Assembly (NCBI GenBank): GCA_019314005.1
Contig: JAFDAE010000044.1
Location: 1-20,708 of the forward strand
Direction: 5' to 3'
Origin: Deltaproteobacteria bacterium
Lineage (GTDB): Bacteria; Desulfobacterota; Desulfobacteria; C00003060; C00003106
DNA: 20,708 nucleotides
Shown: one piece after another, positions 1 through 7,942 of the stretch
Layout of the letters: every line of letters begins with the position of its first letter
Numbering within the stretch: position 1 is the stretch's first letter
Notes under the pieces: generated by a model
Told to the model about the DNA's origin: nothing
The model's input: the letters and a program-made list of their open reading frames with translations, nothing else
Databases searched by the model: none
Program-made: the position numbers and the translations under genes

Positions 1-66
1 GTCAGATAATAAAAACCATTCAGGCAGCATGGCCCATCTTAGAAGTGGGCCTTTGAATAAGGAGAG

Positions 67-94
67 GGTGTGGCCTGTTTAGCTACACCTTTTT
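67..94 (+). terminator. Intrinsic terminator-like hairpin just before the NIF3 gene
   Basis: GGTGTGGC (67-74) pairs with GCTACACC (82-89), giving an 8-bp stem with one G-U pair and a 7-nt loop, followed by five T (90-94). A second, weaker GC-rich hairpin (GGCCCA 31-36 with TGGGCC 46-51) lies just upstream. Bases 1-103 hold no recognisable gene. The hairpin probably ends the transcript of a gene to the left of the window. Its run of T stops only 9 nt before the next start codon. Confidence 0.6.
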
Positions 95-103
95 ACATTT
101 AAG

Positions 104-919
104 ATGGGTATTACAGTATCAGATTTGGTCGATGTTATGGAAGAACTGGCCCCCAGTTCTCTTGCCGAGTCATGGGATAATGTGGGTCTTCAGGTAGGGA
201 GTTTTAACCAACCAGTAAATAAAGTGATCGTTGCTCTTGACCCAACACCAGCCGTAGTTTCATCCGCCTGTTCGCAAGAGACTGATTTACTGATTACACA
301 TCATCCACTTATTTTTCATCCCGTCAAAAGCGTTAATCTTGATCTATATCCCGGCAATATCATAGGGGAAGCGATTAAAAATGGGTTGGCGATCTATGCT
401 GCTCATACTAACCTGGACAGTTGTATAGGTGGTGTCAATGATATTATGTCTAGTAGGCTAAAGCTTCGCAACGTCAAGGTGTTAAGGCCTGTACAGACCG
501 ACTCTTTTCCTAATGCTGATGTGGGATTAGGACGTGTAGGCGATCTTGAGGAGCCGATAGGCTTAAAAAAATTTGCTGAGAAGGTTAAGCAAGAACTTAA
601 CTTGAAAAGCATAAAGGTTGTCGGGAAGCCGGATACTGTTATAGAGCGTGTATGTATCTGTTGCGGGAGTGGCTCGAGTCTTTTAAAAGATTTTTTGGCT
701 TGCGGCGCGGATACTTATGTAAGTGGAGACCTGCATTATCATGACGGTCGGACTGCAGAAATTGTGGGCAAGACGCTCATTGACATTGGACATTTTTATT
801 CAGAGCATCTGATCGTGGCCGCGCTTGCTACAATTTTGGAGCAGGCTTCTTTAAAGAAGGGTTGGGACCTGCAGGTGATACCTTATCCTAATGAAAGAGA
901 TCCTTTTACTATTATTTAA
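104..919 (+). CDS. NIF3 / YbgI-family dinuclear-metal protein (GTP cyclohydrolase I type 2-like)
   Basis: This 271-residue protein matches the NIF3/DUF34 family along its length. The family signature WDNVGLQVG lies near residues 24-32. The likely dinuclear metal ligands are visible: the His pair in LLITHHPLIFHP (about residues 62-73), the His and Asp in AAHTNLD (about 99-105), and the C-terminal GHFYSEH with its His and Glu. Family members bind two metal ions. Some have been annotated as GTP cyclohydrolase I type 2, but the physiological reaction is unsettled, so I give only the family name. The ATG fits the usual family N-terminus but has no clear Shine-Dalgarno sequence and follows a terminator-like hairpin closely. 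The zinc-ribbon gene follows after 11 nt, so the two are probably co-transcribed. Confidence 0.9.
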   Translation: MGITVSDLVDVMEELAPSSLAESWDNVGLQVGSFNQPVNKVIVALDPTPAVVSSACSQETDLLITHHPLIFHPVKSVNLDLYPGNIIGEAIKNGLAIYAAHTNLDSCIGGVNDIMSSRLKLRNVKVLRPVQTDSFPNADVGLGRVGDLEEPIGLKKFAEKVKQELNLKSIKVVGKPDTVIERVCICCGSGSSLLKDFLACGADTYVSGDLHYHDGRTAEIVGKTLIDIGHFYSEHLIVAALATILEQASLKKGWDLQVIPYPNERDPFTII

Positions 920-930
920 CGGAGGTTTTT

Positions 931-1641
931 TTGGAAAAGCAGCTTCAGTTATTGGCAGAACTACAGGAGATTGACATTAAAATAGAGCAACTGCGAAAAA
1001 ATATAACCCAAAAGCCGCTAAAGATCGAAAAATTGCGGGCTGAATTCAACGCATTTGAAAGAAAAATAGAAGATGAGGCGGCCAAACAGGATAAGCTTGA
1101 AAAAGAGAGGCGTAGTTGCGAACTCGAATTGAAAGAAGGTGAAGCGAGAATTGTAAAAAGTAAAGAAAACCTGATGAATATCAAATCGAATAAAGAGTAT
1201 AAGGCCGCCGTAAAAGAGATAGCCGCTATCGAAAAGGCCAACAAGAAGATTGAAGACAGGATATTATTGTACATGGAAGATATTGAAAAGGCAGAAGCCG
1301 GGCTTGCTGAAAAGAAAAGAGAGGTGGCTGGGCGTAAAGATGACTTAGAAGCACAATGCAAAGAGATTGAAGACGATATTCATCAGGATGAGCAGCAATT
1401 GGCCTCCATTATGGAGAGTCGGAACCAATTGATCGGGAGGACCGATCAAGAGCTTGTTAAAAAGTACAATCAGGTACAAGAACGTGGCGTAATGCTGGCC
1501 GTTGCTCGTGTTAAGAATGCCGTCTGCTTTGGTTGCAATATGAATATCCCGGCGCAGTTGTATAATGAATTGCAAAAGTTCGATTCCATAAGATTTTGTC
1601 CGAATTGTAGGCGTATAATGTATTATAAAAAGGAAGAATAG
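931..1641 (+). CDS. Coiled-coil C4-type zinc-ribbon protein (DUF164 / zf-RING_7 family)
   Basis: The 236-residue product is a long Lys/Glu-rich coiled-coil hairpin (about residues 5-170) followed by a C-terminal zinc ribbon with two CxxC pairs, CFGC and CPNC, about 20 residues apart. This is the architecture of the DUF164 family, which includes Helicobacter HP0958 (FlgZ), where the fold mediates RNA or protein contacts. A specific role here cannot be read from the sequence. The start is TTG at 931, chosen because a full GGAGG (921-925) stands 5 nt upstream and no better-placed ATG exists. It follows the NIF3 gene closely, and the RNase P RNA begins 9 nt after its stop. The NIF3, zinc-ribbon and rnpB genes may share a transcript. 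Confidence 0.88.
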   Translation: MEKQLQLLAELQEIDIKIEQLRKNITQKPLKIEKLRAEFNAFERKIEDEAAKQDKLEKERRSCELELKEGEARIVKSKENLMNIKSNKEYKAAVKEIAAIEKANKKIEDRILLYMEDIEKAEAGLAEKKREVAGRKDDLEAQCKEIEDDIHQDEQQLASIMESRNQLIGRTDQELVKKYNQVQERGVMLAVARVKNAVCFGCNMNIPAQLYNELQKFDSIRFCPNCRRIMYYKKEE

Positions 1642-1650
1642 TTGTTAAAA

Positions 1651-2052
<402 letters not shown>

Positions 2053-2075
2053 TTTTTCAAGTATTTTAACTGCTC

Positions 2076-2167
2076 AGCCACGAATTGACACGAATGGGCA
2101 CGAATAAAGAAAAGATTCCCAGAATTGATTCTGCCTTATTTGTGTAAATTCGTGTTCATTCGTGGCT
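2076..2167. repeat. Intergenic inverted repeat built from CACGAAT units
   Basis: The left arm (about 2076-2107) begins AGCCACGAAT and contains three spaced CACGAAT units. The right arm (about 2136-2167) is its imperfect reverse complement and ends ATTCGTGGCT. Together they could form a hairpin of about 30 bp around a roughly 28-nt unpaired centre. Repeats of this AGCCACGAAT..ACACGAAT kind are scattered between genes in many bacterial genomes. It lies between rnpB and the SmsC gene and ends 39 nt before the start codon. No ORF is seen in it. Confidence 0.75.
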
Positions 2168-2206
2168 AAGTATTTGTCAAACAATTAAAAACAACGGGGG
2201 TAAATT

Positions 2207-2965
2207 ATGCTCCGAATTGAAAATCTAAGAGTTGAGGTTGGAGGAAAAGAGATCCTCAAAGATGTAAATCTGGAAATCCCTCCAGGCGAGACTTACGTGC
2301 TTTTTGGGCCCAACGGCTCAGGCAAAACAAGCCTTATGATGACTATAATGGGCTTTTCCGGATACAATGTCACAGGGGGCAAGATCATATTTAAGGGGCA
2401 GGATATTACTCATATACCGATCCATGAACGCGCAATGCTCGGCATTGGTGTCTCATTTCAAAGGCCTCCTACGATACATGGCCTTAAGACACGTTCCATG
2501 GTGGAATTATGTGGCAAGAATACCGAGACCGATGTGGAGAATCTTGCAGCGTCATTAAACCTGACTGAATTTTTGGACAGAGATGTCAATGAAAATTTTT
2601 CAGGCGGGGAGATCAAACGGTGTGAGCTTCTTCAATTGATGGCGCAGGAGCCGGACCTGATTTTGCTTGATGAACCGGAATCCGGTGTTGATCTGGTAAA
2701 TATAAGCCTTGTCGGCGAAGCTATCAATCGGCTTCTGGGGCGAAGGCTTGCCCCCCCCAAAGGCGAGTGTCATAGAAACTTCATAGAGAAAAAGGCCAAG
2801 TCAGCCTTGGTAATAACACACACCGGGTATATTCTTGACTACATTACCGCTGATAAAGGGCAGGTCCTTTATGATGGGGTTATTTGTTGCAGAAGGAATG
2901 CGCGGGAGATCCTGAAATGGGTCCATGAATACGGCTATAAGGAGTGTGTACAATGCACAAATTAG
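2207..2965 (+). CDS. SufC-like ABC ATPase of a minimal SUF system (SmsC type)
   Basis: This soluble ABC ATPase of 252 residues is expected to power Fe-S cluster assembly on the SufB-like partner encoded by the next gene. Visible motifs are Walker A GPNGSGKT (about residues 34-41), the Q-loop in SFQRPP (about 83), the signature SGGE (about 130-133), Walker B LILLDEPESGVD and an H-loop His in VITHTG. The GYILDY stretch after the H-loop resembles the archaeal and anaerobe SufC type. ATG 2207 has GGGGG six nt upstream. The partner gene overlaps its 3' end. No sufS, sufU or sufD is present nearby, which fits the two-gene SUF-like minimal system (SmsCB). The stretch between Walker B and the H-loop appears longer than I expect for the family and includes an 8-C run (2751-2758). 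Confidence 0.88.
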   Translation: MLRIENLRVEVGGKEILKDVNLEIPPGETYVLFGPNGSGKTSLMMTIMGFSGYNVTGGKIIFKGQDITHIPIHERAMLGIGVSFQRPPTIHGLKTRSMVELCGKNTETDVENLAASLNLTEFLDRDVNENFSGGEIKRCELLQLMAQEPDLILLDEPESGVDLVNISLVGEAINRLLGRRLAPPKGECHRNFIEKKAKSALVITHTGYILDYITADKGQVLYDGVICCRRNAREILKWVHEYGYKECVQCTN

Positions 2966-4164
2966 ATAAGAAGGCCACAAACATTCCAATAGAAGCGCCG
3001 ACCTTTAATCAGGATGTTGATTTGAAACGGTATTCAGATCGATTAGAAGAGCATTCTTATGTTGATGATCTTGCCGAGATAAACACCGCAGATACTGAGC
3101 AAATGTTAAAAGTGGGTGTAGATACAAGGGGAAAAGATCGGGCCGGGACTTTTATACAGAAGGACAGCTCTGTTTTGCACTGTAAGGCGAAACAGGACGG
3201 GGTTGAGGTTATGGGTATCTCCCAGGCGATCAAAAAGCATGATTGGCTAAAAAATTATCTCTGGAAGGGGGTTTCACCAGATGCTGACAAATACACTCTC
3301 CAGGCAAAACTTAAGCCGACAGAAGGATATTTTATCCGGGTGTTGCCGGGCGTTAAGACGGAATATCCCATACAGTCATGTCTTTACATCGCCAAGGAAG
3401 ATTCCGCCCAGAACGTTCACAATATTGTCATTGCGGAAGAAGGTTCGGAACTTCACATTATTACAGGCTGTGCTACAGCCCCCCATGTAGTGTCGGGACT
3501 CCATGTGGGGGTCTCAGAGTTTTATATCAAAAAGGGGGCAAAGCTGACCTTTACCATGATCCACAATTGGGGGAAGGATGTGGCGGTACGCCCCCGAACA
3601 GTCGCATATGTTGAAGAAGATGGAGTGCTGGTATCAAACTATATTAGTTTAAAACATGTAAGAACACTCCAGATGTACCCCACGACTTTCTTAAACGGCA
3701 AGGGAGCGGTTGCCCGGTTCAGCAGCGTGTTGGTAGCCCCAACCGGTAGTCATTTGGACATAGGTTCCCGCGTTGTTTTGAACGCGCCGGAAACTCGGGC
3801 TGAGATCATTTCACGAGCTATTACCACAGGGGGGACCATTATCGCTCGGGGACACTTGACAGGGAAATATCCCGGCGTAAAGGCGCACTTAGAGTGCAAG
3901 GGGTTGATTCTCTCGGATGGCCTCATACATGCCATCCCGGAGCTGGAGGGGCATGTGGCCGGCGTTGAAATGTCCCACGAGGCCGCTGTCGGCAAGATCG
4001 CCCGTGAAGAAATTGAATATCTGATGGCGCGTGGGCTTGATGAAGAAGCGGCAATTTCAACGATTGTTCGAGGATTTTTAAATGTCGATATTGAGGGTCT
4101 TCCGCCTTCTCTAAAAAAAGAGCTCGACATAGCTATTGCAGAAAGCGAGAAGGACATGTTTTGA
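2953..4164 (+). CDS. SufB/SufD-like Fe-S scaffold protein of a minimal SUF system (SmsB type)
   Basis: This 403-residue protein has the SufB/SufD beta-helix core, expected to form a complex with the SmsC ATPase and build Fe-S clusters. Near the C-terminus, HLECKGLILSDG carries a Cys matching the SufB cluster-site region. MSHEAAVGKI then carries the His-Glu pair typical of SufB, and a helical tail (ARGLDEEAAISTIVRGF) resembles the SufB C-terminal segment. Keeping Cys and His-Glu suggests an active scaffold rather than a SufD-like partner. ATG 2953 is preferred because AAGGAG (2939-2944) lies 8 nt upstream; an in-frame GTG at 2944 would overlap that site. The gene overlaps the ATPase gene by 13 nt, implying translational coupling. 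It is shorter than enterobacterial SufB, as expected for the minimal type. Confidence 0.87.
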   Translation: MHKLDKKATNIPIEAPTFNQDVDLKRYSDRLEEHSYVDDLAEINTADTEQMLKVGVDTRGKDRAGTFIQKDSSVLHCKAKQDGVEVMGISQAIKKHDWLKNYLWKGVSPDADKYTLQAKLKPTEGYFIRVLPGVKTEYPIQSCLYIAKEDSAQNVHNIVIAEEGSELHIITGCATAPHVVSGLHVGVSEFYIKKGAKLTFTMIHNWGKDVAVRPRTVAYVEEDGVLVSNYISLKHVRTLQMYPTTFLNGKGAVARFSSVLVAPTGSHLDIGSRVVLNAPETRAEIISRAITTGGTIIARGHLTGKYPGVKAHLECKGLILSDGLIHAIPELEGHVAGVEMSHEAAVGKIAREEIEYLMARGLDEEAAISTIVRGFLNVDIEGLPPSLKKELDIAIAESEKDMF

Positions 4165-4201
4165 TGGAGCTAAGTTCTTCACATTGTTTGCCGGAATAAA
4201 T

Positions 4202-5497
4202 ATGGACGACCCTATTTTTAAAGAAAAAATCGACATATTTTCACATGATTATCTTAAATGTTGCAAGTACCTGTGTAAGGTGGAGCCCGTTAGGGAGAAC
4301 TTTACGAAAAAACTTTATGCAGAAATGGTTGCATCCTCCAAGTTGCTGGAGGATTTCTTAGATTTTCATGGGGCAAAGAATAGTAATGATTGGTATTTTT
4401 ACAGGGAATTAGTTGCTTCTGTGCGGAATCTTGCGGCGGTTTCTTATTCCCAAAAACATATATTTAACCGCGTCCCTTCTTATGAATTGGATGGACATGA
4501 GGACTTTAAAGAAACAGGATTTAACACTCATAAATTTCTAATAAGATCTTTGCGTAACATCAGTGCCGCGTCTTTAGAGGAGGCCGAGCGACTTAACATT
4601 TATATTCCCCCGGATAACTTTTCATGGGAAGATTTCCCGGGAATATCCACAGGTCAGGTATTTGATTTCAACATTGACGATCAGGATACGGTCGAAGAGA
4701 AGAAAAATATCGTCAAGATTACCACGAAGTTTCTAAATGTGGTGAAGGACTTTGAACTGTTAGGGTTTTACGAGCCGTATCCGGTTGAAACAATAAAGAC
4801 CATCGTCCCTGCCAGTATAAATGAAGAAGAAATGCGCCGATTTGAAATGGTGGTGCACAATCTCCAATCCACATTTGACACATATGTGAATAGAAGCGCC
4901 CTCAGGTTTAGGAATATTAAGCTCAAACGCCTCAGGGGATTTATATCTATAGTACTTCACTTAATGGAACTAACTGGAAGGCTTCTCCACTATTACGAAC
5001 GCCATCTTTATGAAATGGGGTACAAAAATGTCTATCAAGTAGTTGGAGAGCGATTGATGAAGATGGTGGGAGTGGATCAGATCCTGGACAGTATCGTAAA
5101 TTATGGACTTTATTATATATGTAGGTTTCTTACCTCAGGACAAGACCTCGCCAGAGAGGTCCTGAACGAAAATATAGAAAGATCTGCTATAAAAGTGGGG
5201 ATTCCGTTAAAAATGGGATTTCACAGTCGTCCCAGTCTCTTAGTGGCCAAGATTGTCCAGCACTATGGTGGGGAGGTAGAATTGTGTGTGAGGGAGGATC
5301 GGTTTGATGCCGGTAGCGTTTTGGATATCCAGTGGGCAGGCGGCAAGATAGCAAAGGAAGAAGTCGAAGAGGTTGTTTTTGAAGGCGATGTCAGGGCATT
5401 GAGTGATATCAAAATATTGGCCAGCGTGAATTACGGTGAGGACACCATGGGAAAAGGTATTCCGCTACCAAGGGAATTGTTGTATTTGAGGCAGTAG
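4202..5497 (+). CDS. Protein with a C-terminal HPr-like phosphocarrier domain
   Basis: About 330 N-terminal residues of unrecognised, largely helical sequence are followed by an HPr-like domain (about residues 330-415). The domain contains MGFHSRPSLLVAKIV, the counterpart of the HPr active site GLHARPA, with the phosphorylatable His kept (about residue 341). A downstream GSVLDI matches the region of the HPr regulatory Ser (about 372). Ordinary HPr is about 85-90 residues, so this is a fusion. No PTS enzyme I or EII gene is in view. A regulatory rather than sugar-transport role is likely, but this is inference. ATG 4202 is used with a weak CGGA upstream. The frame is open further upstream, but that part overlaps the SmsB gene. 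It starts 37 nt after SmsB and is probably in the same operon. Confidence 0.72.
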   Translation: MDDPIFKEKIDIFSHDYLKCCKYLCKVEPVRENFTKKLYAEMVASSKLLEDFLDFHGAKNSNDWYFYRELVASVRNLAAVSYSQKHIFNRVPSYELDGHEDFKETGFNTHKFLIRSLRNISAASLEEAERLNIYIPPDNFSWEDFPGISTGQVFDFNIDDQDTVEEKKNIVKITTKFLNVVKDFELLGFYEPYPVETIKTIVPASINEEEMRRFEMVVHNLQSTFDTYVNRSALRFRNIKLKRLRGFISIVLHLMELTGRLLHYYERHLYEMGYKNVYQVVGERLMKMVGVDQILDSIVNYGLYYICRFLTSGQDLAREVLNENIERSAIKVGIPLKMGFHSRPSLLVAKIVQHYGGEVELCVREDRFDAGSVLDIQWAGGKIAKEEVEEVVFEGDVRALSDIKILASVNYGEDTMGKGIPLPRELLYLRQ

Positions 5498-5509
5498 ACT
5501 TATTTATTT

Positions 5510-5627
5510 GGACGCAGATGAACGCAGATTGTCAGGATTTTAAATATAAAGTTGCGTGTTACGGGTTGCGAGTTAAAAAGGAAACCTAATAAAATATATT
5601 TTAATTCTATAAAATAAATCTGCGTCC
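5510..5627. repeat. Intergenic inverted repeat with GGACGCAGAT arms
   Basis: GGACGCAGAT at 5510-5519, followed by a second AACGCAGATT, is the reverse complement of ATCTGCGTCC at 5618-5627. Between the arms lies AT-rich sequence with imperfect GTTGCG/GTTACG units (about 5551-5574). The GGACGCAGAT..AACGCAGAT unit is of the same general kind as the CACGAAT repeat at 2076-2167 but has a different sequence. It fills most of the gap between the HPr-domain gene and ispD and ends 14 nt before the ispD start. I see no coding content here. Confidence 0.65.
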
Positions 5628-5641
5628 CAACATAACTTCAT

Positions 5642-6325
5642 ATGAAAAAAGTTGTTGCTGTCATTGTAGCCGCGGGGGAGGGGGTGCGAATGGGAGATGG
5701 CCCCCGTAAGCAATACCGAAACTTGGGCAAAATTCCAATTCTTGTTCATACACTTTTTGCCTTTGATAGAAATCCTGAAATTGACTACATTGTGTTGGCC
5801 TTGCCGGAGTCTGACCACTCCTTTTGTCAAGAAAAGATTATAGCGCCTTTTCACTTTAACAAGAAAATTCAGTTGGTCGCAGGGGGCGCTTCGCGCCAGG
5901 AATCCGTCTATAACGGGTTAAAAGCTGTAGAAGACGATTGCGATATTGTAGTGATTCATGATGGCGTTCGACCTTTTGTGTCCGATCGTCTTATTTCAGA
6001 ATCAGTGACGGGTGCCCGGAAATACGGTGCCTGCATTGTTGCAGTCCCTGTAAAAGATACTTTAAAGATTGTAAAAAATAATGCTATCCAAAAAACTTTC
6101 CCCCGTGATGAGGTGTGGTTGGCCCAGACACCACAGGCATTTCGATATGATCTTATCGTTAAAGCACACAAGACGGCCCGAAAAGAACAACTTAAGGAAA
6201 CGGATGATGCAGCACTTGTAGAACGCTTGGGGGGTGAGGTTTATCTGATAGAAGGGGATCTTTTAAATATCAAAATTACCACACCGGAAGATCTGAAAAT
6301 AGCAGAGGCTATATTGAGTATTTGA
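5642..6325 (+). CDS. ispD: 2-C-methyl-D-erythritol 4-phosphate cytidylyltransferase
   Basis: IspD transfers CMP from CTP to methylerythritol phosphate, the third step of the MEP isoprenoid pathway, in the cytoplasm. The 227-residue length is typical. Visible family motifs are the N-terminal nucleotide-binding loop AAGEGVRMG followed by RKQYRNL (about residues 11-29), the conserved HDGVRPFV (about 108-115), AQTPQAFRYD and ETDDAALVERLG. The C-terminus NIKITTPEDLKIAEAIL is also characteristic. ATG 5642 has no obvious Shine-Dalgarno sequence, and an inverted repeat ends just upstream. The partner gene ispF, often adjacent or fused, is absent here. The TGA stop (6323-6325) is also the first three bases of the downstream palindromic repeat. 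Confidence 0.93.
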   Translation: MKKVVAVIVAAGEGVRMGDGPRKQYRNLGKIPILVHTLFAFDRNPEIDYIVLALPESDHSFCQEKIIAPFHFNKKIQLVAGGASRQESVYNGLKAVEDDCDIVVIHDGVRPFVSDRLISESVTGARKYGACIVAVPVKDTLKIVKNNAIQKTFPRDEVWLAQTPQAFRYDLIVKAHKTARKEQLKETDDAALVERLGGEVYLIEGDLLNIKITTPEDLKIAEAILSI

Positions 6326-6466
6326 GCCAGTTTCAAAACGTCCCCTTTTGTCCGATATCTGCGTCAGGCTCAAATTTTAATCCTCGAAATACTCAATGTA
6401 TTCCTGTGGTTAAAATTTTCGCCTTCCTTGATCTCAAACAAAATTGAACATTTTGAAACTGGCTCA
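6323..6466. repeat. Palindromic repeat element, copy 1
   Basis: Perfect 16-bp terminal inverted repeats, TGAGCCAGTTTCAAAA (6323-6338) and its reverse complement (6451-6466), enclose 112 bp that are themselves imperfectly palindromic around about 6394. The inner core runs from GCGTCAGGCTCAAATTTTAA through GAAATACTCAATGTATTCC to TTAAAATTTTCGCCTTCCTT. The 144 bp can fold as one long imperfect hairpin. The left tip contains the ispD stop codon and the right tip ends 10 nt before the stop of the convergent pgk. It could act as a two-way terminator. Related copies occur at 7943-8108 and 9952-10099. It contains no ORF of its own and looks like a MITE- or REP-like element. Confidence 0.88.
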
Positions 6467-6475
6467 TTTGAGACA

Positions 6476-7789
6476 TCATTTTTGGAACCGCTCAGCATTT
6501 TCTATAAGCGCCTGTACCGGTTTTATGCCAAACGGGCTATTTTTCTCAATCGCTTTCAAAACCGACCCCCCACCGGTAAAAAGATAATACAAAGCATCGT
6601 CCAAAATAGAAAGATAAAGGCCCGGGCAAAGGCTTTTAAATTCTTGCAGGGTATCTCCACCTCCATACAGTTTTATGGCGGCCCGGTTTTTGTCGATCGT
6701 ACGGTCTAATGCTTCAGAACCTTCCGCAAATTGTGGTGTAAGCCCCATAACTGCATTTACAAAGATGGTTCGCGCTGAGCTCAAGATTTTATTTGCCTCT
6801 GGATCTTCAAAAGAACGGGCATCAACATCGAGGATATATCCATACTCTTTACCGCGTTCAAAGGCATCGACCTTAATGGTTCGGTATTGTCCCTCAATCT
6901 TACCTTCAAGAGTATCTGACTCAACAATGAAGGGGAGCTCAAAAATTTTTTTGTTTGCCTTGTCACGCTCAACCAGTTTGTTTGCTTCCTCGATATCGGT
7001 CTCTGACACTCCGGCAATTCTAACATTGTATTTGGCGCACAAATAGGCGTTATAAAGCACTCCTCCTAAAATAAGCTGGTCAACTTTGTTGTAGATCTCA
7101 TTGAGTGGCCCTATCTTGGTATCGTATTTTGCCCCGGCCACGACTGCTACAAAAGGTCTTTCAGGCTCCAGCACCTTGCTTAAGTTCATGATTTCCTCTT
7201 GCATCAAAAACCCGGCATATGATGGAAGATGTTTGGTGATGTCATAGGTAGAGGCATGTGGTTGCCAAGAGCCAAAGGCATCGTTGACGTATACATCTGC
7301 CAGTCCGGCTAGCTGCAGCGCAAAACAATCACGTTCAGTTCCCCCTAATTCTTCTCCTTGAAACCACCGGGTATTGGGAAGATAGATCCCGCCTACTTTG
7401 TGCTCTTTCAGGTCTTTGATGGCAAGGTTAACGGAGGTATCAATACCGGGAATGCCTTTATCATCGGTGCAGGGGAATTCCGGAATGTGAAATTTAGTAT
7501 GGAGCTTGCGTTCCAGGTATTCGGCAATAGGCCGCACTGACGTTGATGTATCGCAGGAGATCGCCCCTGTCTTCTTATCACGAGGCCGTCCCACATGTGT
7601 CATCAAGATAATTCTTCCTCCTCGTTCGACAATGTTATAAATGGTGCCTATTGTACGATCTATCCTGTAGGGATCTTTTATAATCCCTTTTTTTACCACA
7701 TTATGATCCACACGAACCAAGACGACTTTTTCCCGCAAATCAGCATATTGAAGCAAGGGGAGTTTTTCCATAGAATCGGCTACTCTCAT
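6476..7789 (-). CDS. pgk: Phosphoglycerate kinase homologue, divergent
   Basis: The 437-residue product aligns along its length with phosphoglycerate kinase, the ATP-forming glycolytic or gluconeogenic step between 1,3-bisphosphoglycerate and 3-phosphoglycerate. Recognisable motifs in order are VLVRVDHNV, KDPYRIDRTI, MTHVGRP, LPNTRWFQGEE, VNDAFGSWQPHAST, AGAKYDTKIGPL, VNAVMGL, LYGGGDT and FTGGGS. Several differ from the usual family: VRVDxN carries His in the centre, AHRAHAST is replaced by WQPHAST and so loses the conserved Arg, and NGPxGxFE is replaced by NAVMGLTPQ. It is also longer than the roughly 390-400 residues usual in bacteria. It may be a distinct subfamily or have altered substrate use. 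ATG 7789 has GGAG about 9 nt upstream. The gene converges on ispD across repeat copy 1. Confidence 0.85.
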   Translation of the reverse strand: MRVADSMEKLPLLQYADLREKVVLVRVDHNVVKKGIIKDPYRIDRTIGTIYNIVERGGRIILMTHVGRPRDKKTGAISCDTSTSVRPIAEYLERKLHTKFHIPEFPCTDDKGIPGIDTSVNLAIKDLKEHKVGGIYLPNTRWFQGEELGGTERDCFALQLAGLADVYVNDAFGSWQPHASTYDITKHLPSYAGFLMQEEIMNLSKVLEPERPFVAVVAGAKYDTKIGPLNEIYNKVDQLILGGVLYNAYLCAKYNVRIAGVSETDIEEANKLVERDKANKKIFELPFIVESDTLEGKIEGQYRTIKVDAFERGKEYGYILDVDARSFEDPEANKILSSARTIFVNAVMGLTPQFAEGSEALDRTIDKNRAAIKLYGGGDTLQEFKSLCPGLYLSILDDALYYLFTGGGSVLKAIEKNSPFGIKPVQALIENAERFQK

Positions 7790-7942
7790 GATACAATTCT
7801 CCGTTGCTTTGAGTTGAATCCCGTTCCTGCCCTGAAGTCATCAAGAGAGCTTGCCCCGTTCACACAATCTGAACTGTACTGAAACTGTCAAAGTGTATGA
7901 ATTAACGGAGCTTGCTATGGATGGATGTTAAGTTTGGTCTTC

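Noticed and set aside
1..60. Tail of an upstream gene or a tRNA at the left edge
   Set aside because: Too short to support a coding call; only a weak GC-rich hairpin is visible and no tRNA fold.
6428..6709. A 93-codon + strand frame across the end of repeat copy 1 and the 3' part of pgk
   Set aside because: Antisense to a well-supported gene, starts in the repeat, and has no family features.
7790..7942. A TTGACA-containing promoter for pgk on the - strand in this gap
   Set aside because: TTGACA is present, but no acceptable -10 hexamer lies at 16-18 nt, so it was not listed.
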